Part shown: piece after piece, positions 1 to 8,370 of the stretch
Position numbering within the stretch: the stretch's first letter is position 1
Layout of the letters: every line of letters starts with the position of its first letter
DNA from: Clostridiales bacterium
GTDB taxonomy: Bacteria > Bacillota > Clostridia > Lachnospirales > CAG-274
Reading direction: 5' to 3'
NCBI GenBank assembly: GCA_021204175.1
Contig: JAJPZT010000072.1
Coordinates: 1 to 39,315 of the forward strand
DNA length: 39,315 nt
Made by a program: the position numbers and the translations under genes
The notes under the pieces: model-generated
The model's database searches: none
Seen by the model: the letters and a program-made list of their open reading frames with translations, nothing else
What the model was told of the DNA's origin: nothing

Positions 1-13
1 AAGCTGCTGGGGT

Positions 14-42
14 CCACCTGCATAGCAGGTGGTTTTATTTTT
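14..42 (+). terminator. Rho-independent terminator of an upstream gene outside the window
   Basis: A perfect 8-bp stem (CCACCTGC at 14-21, GCAGGTGG at 25-32) with a 3-nt loop is followed by a T-rich tail (33-42). It reads on the plus strand, so it ends a transcript that enters from the left. Confidence 0.75.
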
Positions 43-56
43 CCTGCCACACAATC

Positions 57-105
57 AAAGAAAGACTATGCACAATTCCTAAGTGAATGCACACAGTCTT
101 TCTTT
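57..105 (-). terminator. Terminator of the marR-ABC exporter operon
   Basis: An 11-bp perfect inverted repeat (AAAGAAAGACT at 57-67, AGTCTTTCTTT at 95-105) lies about 20 nt past the stop codon of the last exporter gene. The arm is itself T-rich on the minus strand. The symmetry means it may also act on the plus strand. Confidence 0.65.
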
Positions 106-123
106 TAATAGTTTGGAGAACGC

Positions 124-2016
124 TTAGCTTTGTTCCAAAAGACCGGTATAAAGCTGATAATAAACGCCTTTTTCTTTAATTAGCTTATCGTGGTTGCCTC
201 TTTCGATAATTCTGCCGTGATCCATAACCATAATAACGTCTGAGTTCTTAATGGTTGAAAGTCTGTGGGCAATTACGAAAACGGTTCTGCCCTTCATAAG
301 AGAGTCCATACCCTCCTGAACGATTTTTTCCGTTCGTGTATCGATTGAAGATGTAGCTTCGTCGAGAATAAGGGCAGGGGGGTTGGCTACTGCGGCACGT
401 GCAATAGACAAAAGCTGTCTCTGACCCTGTGAAAGGTTTGAGCCGTTGTTTGTGAGCATTGTGTCATAGCCGTCGGGCAGTCTCCTTATAAACTCGTGAG
501 CTCCCGCAAGCTTAGCCGCCGCCACAACCTCGGAATCCGTTGCGTCAAGTCTGCCGTATCTTATATTTTCCGTTACCGTTCCGGTGAAAAGACTTGTATC
601 CTGCAAAACCATTCCCAAAGAGCGTCTCAGCTCGCTTTTCTTGATTTTGTTTATATTAATTCCGTCATACCTTATTTTTCCGTCCTGAATGTCATAGAAG
701 CGGTTAATAAGGTTGGTGATTGTAGTTTTGCCTGCGCCTGTTGCCCCTACGAAGGCTACCTTTTCGCCGGGCTTTGCGTAAACCTCTATGTCGTGAAGAA
801 CTGTCTTGTCGGGGTTATAGCCGAAATCCACCTTGTCGAGAATAATGTCGCCCTTAAGCTGAACATATTCAACCTCGCCTGTACTTTGGTGAACGTACTT
901 CCAAGCCCAAACGCCTGTTCTTATAGGTGATTCTTCAATTGAGCCGTCGGGTCTGAATTTAGCCCTTACAAGGCTTACCTTTCCTTCGTCGGGTTCAGGC
1001 TCTTCGTCTAAAAGCTCGAAAATTCTCTCTGCACCGGCAAGAGCCATAACGATTGAGTTAATCTGCTGAGACATATTTGAAACAGGCATATTGAAGCTTC
1101 TGTTAAGCTGAAGGAATGAAGCAAGAGAGCCTATTGTGAAGCCGCCGAAGCCGCTTATAGCCAAAATTGAGCCGAAGATAGCAGTGAAAACATAGCTTAT
1201 GTTGCCTATGTTTGCCAAAATTGGCATAAGCATATTTGCGAAGCTGTTGGCGTTTTTCGCTGCGTCGAAAAGCTCATCGTTTATCTTAATAAAGTCGTTG
1301 ACACTTTCCTGTTCGTGACAGAAAACCTTTACAACCTTTTGACCTTCTATAATTTCTTCAATATAGCCGTTTACGTCGCCCAGCTTTCTCTGCTGAATGA
1401 CGAAATACTTTCCGCTTAAGCCGCCGACCTTTTTAGTGACAGCGAGCATTATGCATGCCATAACAAAGGTCATAAGGGTCAGGGGAACGCTTAACATAAA
1501 CATACAAATAACAACACTTACAACAGTCATAATTCCGTTTATAAGCTGAGGAATACTCTGGCTTATAAGCTGTCTCAGCGTGTCGGTATCGTTTGTGTAA
1601 AGGCTCATAATATCGCCGTGGGCATGAGTGTCGAAATATTTGACGGGAAGCTTCTCCATATGTGCAAACATTTCTTCACGAAGGTTTTTAAGTGTTCCCT
1701 GAGTTATTCCCACAACAATTCTGTTGTAAATAAATGCAGCCAAAACGCCTACCGCATAAATTGCCGCCATTGTGCCGATTGCACCCAAAAGGGGAGCAAA
1801 ATCCCTTTCACCGCTTATAAGGATAGGGGTGATATAATCGTCTATAAGGCTCTTCATAAACATAGTTCCCCGAACATTGGCAAGGGCTGAAATGATTATG
1901 AAAATAACAACCAAAACACATCTGAATTTAAAATATTTAAAAATATAACCCATGAGCCTAAAAAATATTTTAGAGGGGTTCTTTGCGCCTCTGCGCTTTT
2001 CTTTATTTTCAGCCAT
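124..2016 (-). CDS. ABC exporter half-transporter, MdlB/BmrD-like subunit (consensus Walker B)
   Basis: 630-residue half-transporter: an N-terminal six-helix exporter membrane domain (about residues 30-330) and a C-terminal ATPase domain. The ATPase domain has Walker A GATGAGKTT near residue 424, a Q-containing signature LSQGQRQ near 527, and Walker B LILDEATSS with the catalytic Glu. Between the domains is a charged insert of about 40 residues. Its start overlaps the stop of the preceding subunit by one base (TAATG), implying translational coupling. LSQGQ here together with LDDS in the partner is the known pattern of heterodimeric exporters with one degenerate ATP site (TM287/288, BmrCD). 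The drug or lipid substrate cannot be read from sequence. Last gene of the operon. Confidence 0.9.
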   Translation of the reverse strand: MAENKEKRRGAKNPSKIFFRLMGYIFKYFKFRCVLVVIFIIISALANVRGTMFMKSLIDDYITPILISGERDFAPLLGAIGTMAAIYAVGVLAAFIYNRIVVGITQGTLKNLREEMFAHMEKLPVKYFDTHAHGDIMSLYTNDTDTLRQLISQSIPQLINGIMTVVSVVICMFMLSVPLTLMTFVMACIMLAVTKKVGGLSGKYFVIQQRKLGDVNGYIEEIIEGQKVVKVFCHEQESVNDFIKINDELFDAAKNANSFANMLMPILANIGNISYVFTAIFGSILAISGFGGFTIGSLASFLQLNRSFNMPVSNMSQQINSIVMALAGAERIFELLDEEPEPDEGKVSLVRAKFRPDGSIEESPIRTGVWAWKYVHQSTGEVEYVQLKGDIILDKVDFGYNPDKTVLHDIEVYAKPGEKVAFVGATGAGKTTITNLINRFYDIQDGKIRYDGININKIKKSELRRSLGMVLQDTSLFTGTVTENIRYGRLDATDSEVVAAAKLAGAHEFIRRLPDGYDTMLTNNGSNLSQGQRQLLSIARAAVANPPALILDEATSSIDTRTEKIVQEGMDSLMKGRTVFVIAHRLSTIKNSDVIMVMDHGRIIERGNHDKLIKEKGVYYQLYTGLLEQS

Positions 2017-3749
2017 TATTCAAGCGCCCCTTTCTGTTGTGACTCCCAAACCTCTTTGTAGATTTCGTTGTTTGCCAAAAGCTCCTCGTGAGTGCCGAAG
2101 CCGTTGACCTCGCCGTTATCCAAAACAATAATTCTGTCTGCGTCCTGAACAGAGGTTATTCTCTGAGCTATAATAAGCTTTGTTGTGTCGGGAATTTCTT
2201 CTCTGAAAGCCTTTCTTATCATAGCGTCGGTCTTTGTGTCCACAGCCGAGGTTGAGTCATCTAAAATAAGAATTTTGGGGTTCATAAGCAAGGCTCTGGC
2301 TATACAAAGTCTTTGCTTCTGACCGCCGGAAACGTTTACGCCGCCTTGTTCGATCCATGTGTCATAGCCGTCGGGCATTGCACTGACAAATTCGTCAGCC
2401 TGGGCATATTTGCAGGCTTTAATGAGCTGTTCGTCTGTTGCGTCTTTGTTGCCCCAGCGGAGATTGTCTTTGACAGTGCCTGAGAAAAGAACGTTTTTCT
2501 GAAGAACCATAGCCACACTGCTTCTGAGGGCGTTAAGCTCATAGTTTTTGACATTAAGACCGCCGACGAGAACCTCGCCCTCTGTGGCGTCGTAAAGTCT
2601 GGGTATAAGCTGAACAAGGGTTGACTTTGAAGAGCCTGTTCCGCCGATAATACCGATAGTTTCGCCTGAATTGATTTTAAGGTTAATGTTTTCAAGGCAC
2701 TTGTTGCCGTCCTTTTTGTATGCGAAGGAAACGTTTTTAAACTCGATTGCCCCGTTTTTAATGTCGGTTATGCTGTCAACAGGAGCTGCAAGATCTGTTT
2801 TTTCGTTTATAACCTCCGCAATTCTTTCACCCGAAGCTCTTGACATTGAAATCATAACGAAAGCCATTGAAATTATCATAAGGCTCATAAGTATGTTCAT
2901 TGTGTAGGTGAAAAGGCTCATAAGCTGACCGGTTGTCAGTGTATCGGAGACTATCATATGAGCACCTATCCACGAAATCAAAAGAATACAGGTATAAACA
3001 GTAAACTGCATAACGGGCATATTTGCCACAACAAGATATTCGGCTTTCAAAAACATATTGTAAACATTTTCAGCCGCAATATTAAACTTTCTGACCTCGT
3101 GATCCTCTCTGACATAAGCCTTGACGGTTCTGATACCGCTGATATTTTCCTGAACACTGGCATTAAGATCGTCATATTTTTCAAAAACGGCTTTGAAAGC
3201 CTTGTGAGCATGTGACATAATGAAGAAGAGAACAATGCCCAAAAAGATAATTGCCCCTACATAAACAAGAGCCAGTGAAGGCTTTATTACACAGGTCATT
3301 GCAAATGCACATATAAGCAAAAGAGGGGATCTGACGCACATTCTTATAATCATCATATATGCGTTTTGAACGTTTGTTACGTCTGTGGTAAGTCTCGTAA
3401 TAAGACCCGAGGTGGAATATTTATCCAAATTCGAAAAAGAAAATTTTTGGATATTCCTAAACATAGCGGCTCTTAAATTTTTGGCAAAGCCCGACGAAGC
3501 AATCGCCGCAAAGTGACCTGCTCCTGCGCCTGCCGAAAGGCTTATAAACGCCGCAATTATCATAACAACGCCGATTGACGCAACTCTCTTAAGGTCGCCG
3601 CCTTCAGCACCGTTTACCCCCGTATCAACTATTTTAGACATTAAAAAGGGAATGAGAATTTCCATAAAAACCTCAATCGCCACAATACAGGGGGCTAAAA
3701 TAGATGGCTTTTTAAATTCCTTAATTTCGCCCATAAGTGTCTTTAACAT
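2016..3749 (-). CDS. ABC exporter half-transporter, MdlA/BmrC-like subunit with degenerate ATP site
   Basis: 577-residue partner of the downstream exporter gene: a membrane domain (about residues 15-310) and an ATPase domain. Walker A is GGTGSSKST near residue 367 (S where G is usual), the signature is VSGGQKQR near 472, and Walker B is ILILDDSTS near 489, with Asp in place of the catalytic Glu. This is the expected form of the non-hydrolysing half-site in heterodimeric exporters. The ATG lies inside the last codons of marR (7-base overlap), so the three genes are one transcription and translation unit. Expected role: drug or lipid export across the cytoplasmic membrane under MarR control. 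Confidence 0.9.
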   Translation of the reverse strand: MLKTLMGEIKEFKKPSILAPCIVAIEVFMEILIPFLMSKIVDTGVNGAEGGDLKRVASIGVVMIIAAFISLSAGAGAGHFAAIASSGFAKNLRAAMFRNIQKFSFSNLDKYSTSGLITRLTTDVTNVQNAYMMIIRMCVRSPLLLICAFAMTCVIKPSLALVYVGAIIFLGIVLFFIMSHAHKAFKAVFEKYDDLNASVQENISGIRTVKAYVREDHEVRKFNIAAENVYNMFLKAEYLVVANMPVMQFTVYTCILLISWIGAHMIVSDTLTTGQLMSLFTYTMNILMSLMIISMAFVMISMSRASGERIAEVINEKTDLAAPVDSITDIKNGAIEFKNVSFAYKKDGNKCLENINLKINSGETIGIIGGTGSSKSTLVQLIPRLYDATEGEVLVGGLNVKNYELNALRSSVAMVLQKNVLFSGTVKDNLRWGNKDATDEQLIKACKYAQADEFVSAMPDGYDTWIEQGGVNVSGGQKQRLCIARALLMNPKILILDDSTSAVDTKTDAMIRKAFREEIPDTTKLIIAQRITSVQDADRIIVLDNGEVNGFGTHEELLANNEIYKEVWESQQKGALE

Positions 3750-4222
3750 ATATTTTCCTCACTTTCCTTTAAATTTTCAAGCATTTTTAAAAGTACGCCG
3801 TAAATGCTTTCAAGCTCCGCCTTTTCAAAGCCGCTGCAAAGATTTTTGTTTATTGACTGAAGATTTTCAAAACCGCTGCAGATAAGCTTTTTCCCCTCAT
3901 CGGTTAAAATAATCTGCTTATATCTTCTGTCCTTTTGGCTGGGCTTAAAGGCTATGAAGCCCTTTCCCTGAAGCCTTTTTAAAATTCCCGTTACCGTAGG
4001 GCGTGAAAGCTCAAACCGCCTTTCAATATCCACCGGGTTTACCTCTTTGCCGGAACAGCTGCTTAAATATATAAGCACCTTCAGCTGACCGCCGGTCATA
4101 TTCATTTCGGAAGTTTTTTTGTTAAGGCTCTTTTCAAAAATAAGATGAATACATTTAAGGGCTTCTGAAATTCTGTCTTGAATTTCCATGCTTATTAAAT
4201 CGTTTTCATCGGAATTTTCCAA
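3743..4222 (-). CDS. MarR-family transcriptional regulator
   Basis: 159 residues, the usual MarR length. The winged helix-turn-helix is seen as LKVLIYLSS, then VDIERRFELSRPTVTGILKRL (about residues 62-86), then a wing with KDRRYKQIILTDEGKKL. The start is TTG at 4222, chosen because an AAGGAG box (4232-4237) lies 9 nt upstream; the first internal ATG lacks one. It opens the operon with two exporter subunits and probably represses it, releasing DNA when a toxic ligand binds. That is inferred from family and context. The long structured leader suggests an added layer of RNA-level control. Confidence 0.88.
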   Translation of the reverse strand: MENSDENDLISMEIQDRISEALKCIHLIFEKSLNKKTSEMNMTGGQLKVLIYLSSCSGKEVNPVDIERRFELSRPTVTGILKRLQGKGFIAFKPSQKDRRYKQIILTDEGKKLICSGFENLQSINKNLCSGFEKAELESIYGVLLKMLENLKESEENIC

Positions 4223-4381
4223 ACGCAGTCACTCCTTCCTTGGTCGCAGACCAATGCGCATTTTTGCTGCACAAAAATGCTTATGACCAACAGCATTTGC
4301 AATGCTAAAATCAGCAGGTTACACCTACTGATTTGAAAGTAAGTGCCTATAAGCACTTACTTTGTTGGTCAAGTACGTAGT
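4223..4381 (-). promoter_or_regulatory. Structured 5' leader of the marR-ABC operon
   Basis: About 158 nt separate the predicted transcription start (~4381) from the TTG start. They are almost entirely foldable. An 8-bp closing stem (4284-4291 with 4364-4371) encloses three hairpins set end to end: 4292-4306 (6 bp, 3-nt loop), 4308-4334 (12 bp with one mismatch) and 4336-4363 (11 bp perfect). Then come a 9-bp hairpin (4258-4280) and TTGGTC-GCA-GACCAA (4240-4254), which touches the ribosome binding site. TTGGTC or its complement occurs four times, so mutually exclusive pairings are possible. No known riboswitch class is recognised. The elements could also be DNA operators. Confidence 0.55.
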
Positions 4382-4387
4382 ATGCTA

Positions 4388-4416
4388 ATTATATCTCTTA
4401 AATTACACAGTGTCAA
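4388..4416 (-). promoter_or_regulatory. Consensus sigma-A promoter for marR-ABC operon
   Basis: On the minus strand, TTGACA (4416-4411) and TATAAT (4393-4388) are separated by exactly 17 nt, a perfect consensus. The predicted start is near 4381, just before the first arm of the leader structure. Such a strong core promoter fits a repressor-controlled operon. Confidence 0.85.
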
Positions 4417-4494
4417 TAGCTTAATAATTAATTCATATTTTTTCATTTTTGACTTTTAATTAGCTGAAGGCAACTATAATTTACGCAAAGTCTA

Positions 4495-4522
4495 TTGACT
4501 TTTGATTTTTTATTTGTATAAT
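4495..4522 (+). promoter_or_regulatory. Sigma-A promoter for the GLUG surface-protein gene
   Basis: TTGACT (4495-4500), a 16-nt spacer and TATAAT (4517-4522), about 60 nt upstream of the ATG at 4585. An AAGGAGG ribosome binding site follows just before the gene. Confidence 0.75.
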
Positions 4523-4584
4523 AAGGTTTAAGCAAGAAAATATGGCAAAGGCAAAAGCCTTATCTTTGGAAGGAGGAATTTTTA

Positions 4585-6054
4585 ATGACTGCAAAAAGAA
4601 TAAGCAAGGTCTTAGCCGCTTTGTTGTCGGCGGTTATGGCAATTTCTGTCGGGGGTGGGTATTTCCCCACAGGCAGTATAACTGCTGAAGCGGCTGAAAC
4701 AGCGGAAAGCTACACCTATGACAGCTATGACGGCGAGTACGATATTACTTCCGAAAGCGTAACCATAAGTTCAGCCGGAATCTATCGGATTTACGGCAAT
4801 TCAACGGAAACCTCAAACACAATTACGGTCAGCGGTTCTGACGATATTGTAGTGGTTCTTGACAATGTTGTTATTTCATCGTCAAACTATTATCCGCTGG
4901 AGCTTTCAAACAGCGGAACAACTACCCTTGTGTTAAAGGGCAAAAATACTCTTACAGCTGAGAGTATTCAACGTTCTGCTGTCTACAAAGATACAACCGG
5001 TTCACTTATAATCGGGGCTTATGGCGGTAATGATTCAGCAGGAAGTCTCAGTGCAAGCGGCAACAAATTCGCCGCCGGCATAGGAGGTGCCTACTTAAAC
5101 ACAAGTGAATGCAGCAACATAACCATAAACAGCGGTACAATTACAGCAACAGGAGGAGAACGGGGAGCAGGAATCGGCGGCGGCAGTGGCAGCTGCAGCA
5201 ACATAACCATAAATGGCGGTATAGTTACAGCAATAGGCGGAAGCTACGCAGCGGGAATCGGTGGAAGCTATGGCGGCAGCTGCAGTGACATAACCATAAA
5301 CGGCGGCATAGTTACAGCAACAGGCGGAAATTTCGGAACAGGTATAGGCAGCAGCTATAACTTTAGCGGCACCGGCAGCTGCAGCAATATAACTATAAGC
5401 GGAGGTACTGTTGCAGCAGTAGGCGGTACTTACGGAGCAGGCATAGGCGGTGCTTATTACGGCAGTGCCGACAGCATAACCATAAGCGGAGGTACTGTTA
5501 CAGCAACTGGAGGTACTAACGGAGCAGGCATAGGCAGCGGCTACTACGGCAGTGCAAGCAGTGATATAATAATTTATAATTCTTCGGTAAAGGCTTCTTC
5601 AATTTCCGTTACGCCTACAAATGCCGAAGGTGAGAGTGTTTATTTATATACAATACCCGATACAACAGAAGGCTGCAGTTTAATTGTTGACGATGAAATC
5701 TATATAGAAAGTATAACTCATCACACAAGCAGCGATGCAAATCAGTATATTTATCTTACGTCTGATTCTGCAGAAGCTCAAACAGGCATTTATATTTATA
5801 GTTTATCATATTCAGAAAGTGACGGAACATCCGTCGTTTTGACTGACAGCTTAACTGAGCTTGAAATATCAAATGCAGCTTATCTCCGTCATTTTGCAGA
5901 TGCTGTAAACAACGGCTATACATACATAGATGCAACGGTTACAGCAGATATTGATATGACAGGCGTTGAGTGGACGCCTATCGGAACTTCATCTAATCCC
6001 TATGCCGGAATCTTTGACGGACAGGGGCATATTATAAAAAAATTTGACCTTTGA
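4585..6054 (+). CDS. Secreted glycine-rich repeat/GLUG protein, N-terminal part (frameshifted)
   Basis: 489 residues before a premature TGA. A signal peptide (about residues 1-36, KR then a hydrophobic stretch ending AEA) sends it out of the cell. Residues about 176-335 hold roughly five copies of a 27-30 residue repeat of the type ITISGGTVTATGG..GAGIGG, a beta-helix-like pattern of clostridial surface proteins. The end, AGIFDGQGHIIKKFDL, is the first half of a GLUG motif. The second half (SYAGLFG) continues in another frame from 6044. Removing one A from the A7 run at 6036-6042 restores GHIIKNLTF followed by SYAGLFG, a normal GLUG motif. The two parts are therefore one gene of about 817 codons, inactive as read here or switchable. 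Adhesion or carbohydrate binding is inferred, not shown. Confidence 0.8.
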   Translation: MTAKRISKVLAALLSAVMAISVGGGYFPTGSITAEAAETAESYTYDSYDGEYDITSESVTISSAGIYRIYGNSTETSNTITVSGSDDIVVVLDNVVISSSNYYPLELSNSGTTTLVLKGKNTLTAESIQRSAVYKDTTGSLIIGAYGGNDSAGSLSASGNKFAAGIGGAYLNTSECSNITINSGTITATGGERGAGIGGGSGSCSNITINGGIVTAIGGSYAAGIGGSYGGSCSDITINGGIVTATGGNFGTGIGSSYNFSGTGSCSNITISGGTVAAVGGTYGAGIGGAYYGSADSITISGGTVTATGGTNGAGIGSGYYGSASSDIIIYNSSVKASSISVTPTNAEGESVYLYTIPDTTEGCSLIVDDEIYIESITHHTSSDANQYIYLTSDSAEAQTGIYIYSLSYSESDGTSVVLTDSLTELEISNAAYLRHFADAVNNGYTYIDATVTADIDMTGVEWTPIGTSSNPYAGIFDGQGHIIKKFDL

Positions 6055-7039
6055 CGATGATTCACAAAGCTATGCCGGCTTGTTCGGAATGACAGCTAAC
6101 GCAGCAGCAATCAAAAATGTAGGGGTAGTGGGCGACATAACAGGCTACAGCTATGTAGGGGGAATTTGCGGCTATATTGATTCTTGGGATACAATAAGCA
6201 ATTGTTATTTTGAAGGAAGTGTATCGGGCGACAGCCGTGTAGGCGGTATTTGCGGAATGAGCTACGGAACTGTTCAAAACTGTTATAATTCAGGTACAGT
6301 TTACGGCATATATACCAATATCGGCGGAATATCCGGTTATACGGGCGGAACGATAAAAAATTGTTATAATACAGGTTCTCTCAGCAGCAACAGTGGCTCT
6401 TCAGCTGTAATAGGCGGAATTATAGGAACTAACTCATACGGCACTGTAGAAAACAATTACTACTTAGAGGGAACGGCAAGCAAAGGCACAGGCAGCGGCA
6501 CAGACACATCAGCTTCATTCACCGCAGCACAGCTTTCAAGCGGCGAACTGACATGGCTTTTAAGCGGCGAAGCAGAGGGAACAGACTGGCTTCAGACATT
6601 GGGAACAGACACTAAGCCCTGTCTCTCGGTGTTCAGCTCCGAAAGTCTGCCTGTTGTTAAGCTTACAAGAAAGGATGACAGCTCAGAGGTTTATGCCAAT
6701 GTTGTAAGTGACGGAATTTCTGTTAAAGATGACGGCTCGGCTCTTTCGGGAATAGCTGTTGACACCACTGCTTACGGCGGTTCGGGTGCGGCTTATCTTG
6801 ACGAGGTAGGGGCTGTTGTTGACGGAACATTCTACACCCTTAACAACTATTATTATATAGATGAAAACGGTGTTGAAGCGGACAGCAGCAATTCCGCATA
6901 CTTCCCTGTTTTGGGAGAAAGCGAAAAGACAACGGAAACCGTTAGAGGTGCTGTTGTAACCAAAGAAACTGCCGACAGCACAGATGTTCTCTATTTCGTA
7001 ACATCGGCGACTACGGGCTTAACAATAAATGCCGAATAA
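6044..7039 (+). CDS. GLUG-motif surface protein, C-terminal part of the frameshifted gene
   Basis: 331-codon open frame following the A7 frameshift. It begins at an in-frame TTG without a ribosome binding site, so separate translation is unlikely. It carries several GLUG-type repeats (YAGLFG, YVGGICGY, RVGGICGM, NIGGISGY, VIGGIIG, each followed by an NCY.. strand; about residues 10-135), then a non-repetitive C-terminal domain of about 190 residues. No LPxTG motif, SLH repeat or other anchor is seen, so attachment to the surface is uncertain. It should be read with the 4585-6054 part as one protein. Confidence 0.75.
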   Translation: MTFDDDSQSYAGLFGMTANAAAIKNVGVVGDITGYSYVGGICGYIDSWDTISNCYFEGSVSGDSRVGGICGMSYGTVQNCYNSGTVYGIYTNIGGISGYTGGTIKNCYNTGSLSSNSGSSAVIGGIIGTNSYGTVENNYYLEGTASKGTGSGTDTSASFTAAQLSSGELTWLLSGEAEGTDWLQTLGTDTKPCLSVFSSESLPVVKLTRKDDSSEVYANVVSDGISVKDDGSALSGIAVDTTAYGGSGAAYLDEVGAVVDGTFYTLNNYYYIDENGVEADSSNSAYFPVLGESEKTTETVRGAVVTKETADSTDVLYFVTSATTGLTINAE

Positions 7040-7053
7040 GGGGGTTGGTCAAA

Positions 7054-7194
7054 ATGAAAAAATCATACATAAAACCTGAAATTGAAATTACAAAGATTGA
7101 AACTAAGGAAAATATAACAGACTTCACTTCGAACAATATAAACATAGCAAACTTTACCTATAAACAGCTTGGAACAAATGTTTTAAGCTACTGA
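7054..7194 (+). CDS. 46-residue peptide of unknown function
   Basis: ATG at 7054, TGA at 7192-7194, 15 nt after the surface-protein stop codon. A GGGGG stretch (7040-7044) lies about 9 nt upstream as a weak ribosome binding site. The peptide starts MKKSYIKPEIEITKIETKEN and ends in an Asn/Thr-rich tail without Cys. It has no signal peptide or membrane segment. The charged MKK..IKPEIE start resembles small peptides annotated beside surface or modified-peptide genes in gut Firmicutes. That is only a resemblance, and no modification enzyme lies nearby. It is followed at once by a terminator, so it is the last gene of the unit. Confidence 0.6.
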   Translation: MKKSYIKPEIEITKIETKENITDFTSNNINIANFTYKQLGTNVLSY

Positions 7195-7201
7195 CGAAAA
7201 A

Positions 7202-7225
7202 CCCCCTTGCCGAAACGGCAGGGGG
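7202..7225. terminator. Bidirectional terminator
   Basis: The arms CCCCCT and GCCG (7202-7212, one bulged T) pair with CGGCAGGGGG (7216-7225) around an AAA loop. T-rich sequence follows on both strands (TTTTTCTT on plus, TTTTT on minus). It serves both the 7054 gene and the converging yibE/F-like gene ending at 7239. Confidence 0.8.
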
Positions 7226-7238
7226 ATTTGACTTTTTC

Positions 7239-8369
7239 TTATCTTTTTTTAGTTAGCATAAACGCCGAAACCAAAGCCGTAAAGGGGGCAACGGTTACAA
7301 GACCGAAGCTGCCTATTACTGTGTGAAGAATTTCGGAGGAAACATATTTATAATTGAGAATGTGGTCAATAGGCGTTCCCTGAGCCATAAAAACCATTAA
7401 AAGGGTTATGTAGCTGCCGGAATAGGCAAGGAGAAGGGTGGTTGTCATAGTCCCCATAGCGGCTCTGCCTACGTTCATACCGGAACGGGCTGCCTCTTTC
7501 CAGCCTATATCGGGCTTTTTCTCCACAACCTCATTTACCGCCGAGGTTATATCTACGGATAAATCCATCATAGCCCCCGAAGCGCCTATGAAAATACTGC
7601 TCATAAAGACAGATGTCAGGTTTAAGTCCTGATAGCCGCTATATAAAAGGGACTCAGAGTGTGACATAACCGCTCCGTGAATTTTAAACAGGTCTGTAAA
7701 TATTATTCCCATAATACAGGTTGTGAAAATTCCCAAAAGCGAGCCTAAAACGGCGGAAAGGGTTCTTTTGTCAAAGCCGTAAACAAAAAATATTATTATA
7801 ATGGTCAAAAAAATTGTTATGTTAATTCCCGTCCAAACAGGGTTTGCTCCGTTTAAATATGCAGGAACGAGAACCTTCCACACTGTCAAAATTGTTATTA
7901 CAAACGAAAATATGGCTAAAAATCCGTTCTTTCCGGCAAATATAATAAGCAGGGCAAAAAACAGCCCAAGCAGAATAATCTCCTTGTCAAGACGGTAGTG
8001 ATCCGTCAGAATACAGGAGGTGATTTCTTCGCCGCTGTGTGAAATTGTGGCAAGGCAAACATCTCCGGCGTCAAAAATTTTATCCTCTTCAAGAGAGCCT
8101 GTCAAAAAATTGACCCCTTCGATTTCCTTGCCCTTAAACAGCCCCGATTTAACTAAAATTTCGCATTTCTGCTCGCCGGACTGTATAAGACCCGAGCTTC
8201 TTACTGATGAATTATCAACACTTAATATTTCCGCTTTTACTCTTTCGGCATCCTGATAAATGAGAGCGTCCTCATAGCCTGTGGGAACAAGTATGAGAAC
8301 GCACGTCAAAATTATCCCTATAATGATAAGCCGAAAGACAGAATTTTTCAAAAATCTGTCGGTTTTCAT
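7239..8369 (-). CDS. YibE/F family multi-pass membrane protein
   Basis: 376 residues. An N-terminal membrane anchor (about residues 12-30) is followed by a soluble beta-rich segment of about 90 residues, then at least six or seven hydrophobic helices (from about residue 130). Family-type segments are visible: FIGASGAMMDLSVDITSAVNEV, then GMNVGRAAMGTMTTTLLLAYSGS, and SSEILHTVIGSFGLV. The biochemical role of YibE/F proteins is not established. The ATG lies 1 nt after the stop region of the upstream alkaline phosphatase, with GGAG inside that gene's end, so the two are co-translated. A link to phosphate or surface stress is inference from context only. Confidence 0.85.
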   Translation of the reverse strand: MKTDRFLKNSVFRLIIIGIILTCVLILVPTGYEDALIYQDAERVKAEILSVDNSSVRSSGLIQSGEQKCEILVKSGLFKGKEIEGVNFLTGSLEEDKIFDAGDVCLATISHSGEEITSCILTDHYRLDKEIILLGLFFALLIIFAGKNGFLAIFSFVITILTVWKVLVPAYLNGANPVWTGINITIFLTIIIIFFVYGFDKRTLSAVLGSLLGIFTTCIMGIIFTDLFKIHGAVMSHSESLLYSGYQDLNLTSVFMSSIFIGASGAMMDLSVDITSAVNEVVEKKPDIGWKEAARSGMNVGRAAMGTMTTTLLLAYSGSYITLLMVFMAQGTPIDHILNYKYVSSEILHTVIGSFGLVTVAPFTALVSAFMLTKKR

Positions 8370-8370
8370 T

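Noticed and set aside
496-930. Plus-strand frames opposite the ABC exporter, alkaline phosphatase and other long genes
   Set aside because: They are antisense shadows of strongly supported genes, with no ribosome binding site or family pattern.
4201-4302. Short open frame (about 33 codons, ATG near 4302 on the minus strand) inside the marR leader, a possible attenuator peptide
   Set aside because: It has no ribosome binding site, starts inside a hairpin and overlaps the marR start out of frame. I could not support it beyond chance.
5110-5570. Tandem DNA repeats that could be a CRISPR-like array
   Set aside because: The period (about 81-90 bp) is in frame and encodes glycine-rich protein repeats, with no constant repeat/variable spacer pattern.
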